From the NCBI RefSeq assembly GCF_049532895.1, contig NZ_CP064031.1, forward strand, positions 3,658,001 to 3,722,000: a DNA stretch of 64,000 nucleotides. The letters run 5' to 3'. Within the stretch, counting starts at the first letter, position 1; the number at the start of each line of letters is the position of its first letter. The notes beneath the pieces were generated by a model. It was not told the DNA's origin, searched no databases, and saw only the letters and a program-made list of their open reading frames with translations. This stretch comes from Dyella_B acidisoli. Lineage in GTDB: Bacteria > Pseudomonadota > Gammaproteobacteria > Xanthomonadales > Rhodanobacteraceae. Shown in pieces: positions 63,866 through 64,000 of this stretch. Position numbers and translations under genes: made by a program.

Positions 63866-64000
63866 TTAAACGTCGTGGTTATCCGTGTACGGCAGCAGTG
63901 CCAGGAAGCGCGCACGCTTGATGGCGGCGGCCAGCTGACGCTGGTAGCGCGCCTTGGTGCCGGTAATGCGGCTGGGCACGATCTTGCCGTTTTCGGTGAT
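63866..64000 (-). CDS. rpsR: 30S ribosomal protein S18, 3' part
   Basis: The last 44 codons and TAA of S18, cut by the window end. ITENGKIVPSRITGTKARYQ and IKRARFLALLPYTD are diagnostic. The 5' part lies beyond 64000. About 100 bp separate it from rplI. Confidence 0.96.
   Translation of the reverse strand: MTENGKIVPSRITGTKARYQRQLAAAIKRARFLALLPYTDNHDV

Overview
The window is a contiguous piece of a high-GC gammaproteobacterial chromosome, most likely Xanthomonadales/Lysobacterales and probably Rhodanobacteraceae (Dyella, Luteibacter or Rhodanobacter type). This is inferred from gene content, not from a database search. The main support is the N-acetylcitrulline route of arginine synthesis (an N-acetylornithine carbamoyltransferase, a fused acetylglutamate synthase-kinase, and argE-argC-argH-proB-proA in one run), a FimX-type c-di-GMP protein, and CxxT-type DksA. 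Nearly all of the sequence is chromosomal housekeeping or catabolic DNA. I see no prophage, CRISPR array, integrase, rRNA or tRNA gene, and no intact insertion sequence.

Layout. 0-5 kb: a subtilisin autotransporter lipoprotein, an acetyl-CoA acetyltransferase and an Ala-rich lipoprotein. 5-18.5 kb: a leucine/isovalerate degradation cluster (methylcrotonyl-CoA carboxylase beta, methylglutaconyl-CoA hydratase, carboxylase alpha, HMG-CoA lyase). It is split by an HscC-type Hsp70 plus membrane J-like protein, a secreted phospholipase-D-fold protein, and an oppositely oriented feoA-feoB-small Cys-rich gene iron operon with a candidate Fur box. A MITE-like palindrome sits directly on the stop codon of the hydratase gene. 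18.7-27.2 kb: two GNAT acetyltransferases, a YdeI-like protein, an SDR dehydrogenase, EF-P-like EfpL, a FUSC membrane protein, and two kynurenine-pathway genes (ACMSD-like decarboxylase and kynureninase). 27.3-38.9 kb: a long leftward run argF'-paiB-osmC-argG-argE-argAB-argC-argH-cupin-proB-proA-NTF2-like. It is preceded by what looks like a classical ribosome-mediated attenuator: an Arg-rich 34-codon leader ORF, an 8-nt antiterminator segment inside its last codons, and a rho-independent terminator just before argF'. This is the most interesting signal in the window.

39-50 kb: a glycine-zipper protein, cysS, sufE, dksA with a long basic N-terminal tail, yidD, dihydroorotase, a YbaY-like lipoprotein, folE2, a squalene/phytoene-synthase-like gene, and an operon of an MTA/SAH deaminase, YciI-like protein, ubiG and a MupP/Gph-type phosphatase. 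50-64 kb: divergent efp/epmB, fimX, the rpsP-rimM-trmD-rplS operon, ffh, a CcsA-family protein, a decayed ArsR-type regulator, radA, alr, dnaB, rplI and the 3' end of rpsR.

Dispersed palindromes are frequent. At least four families are visible: CCCTCTCCCC hairpins, GTAGGTTGGGGT/ACCCCAAC pairs that abut gene stop codons, CGTCGTCCCGGCGAAGGCC-type pairs, and the single MITE-like element. Several probably act as terminators between convergent genes.
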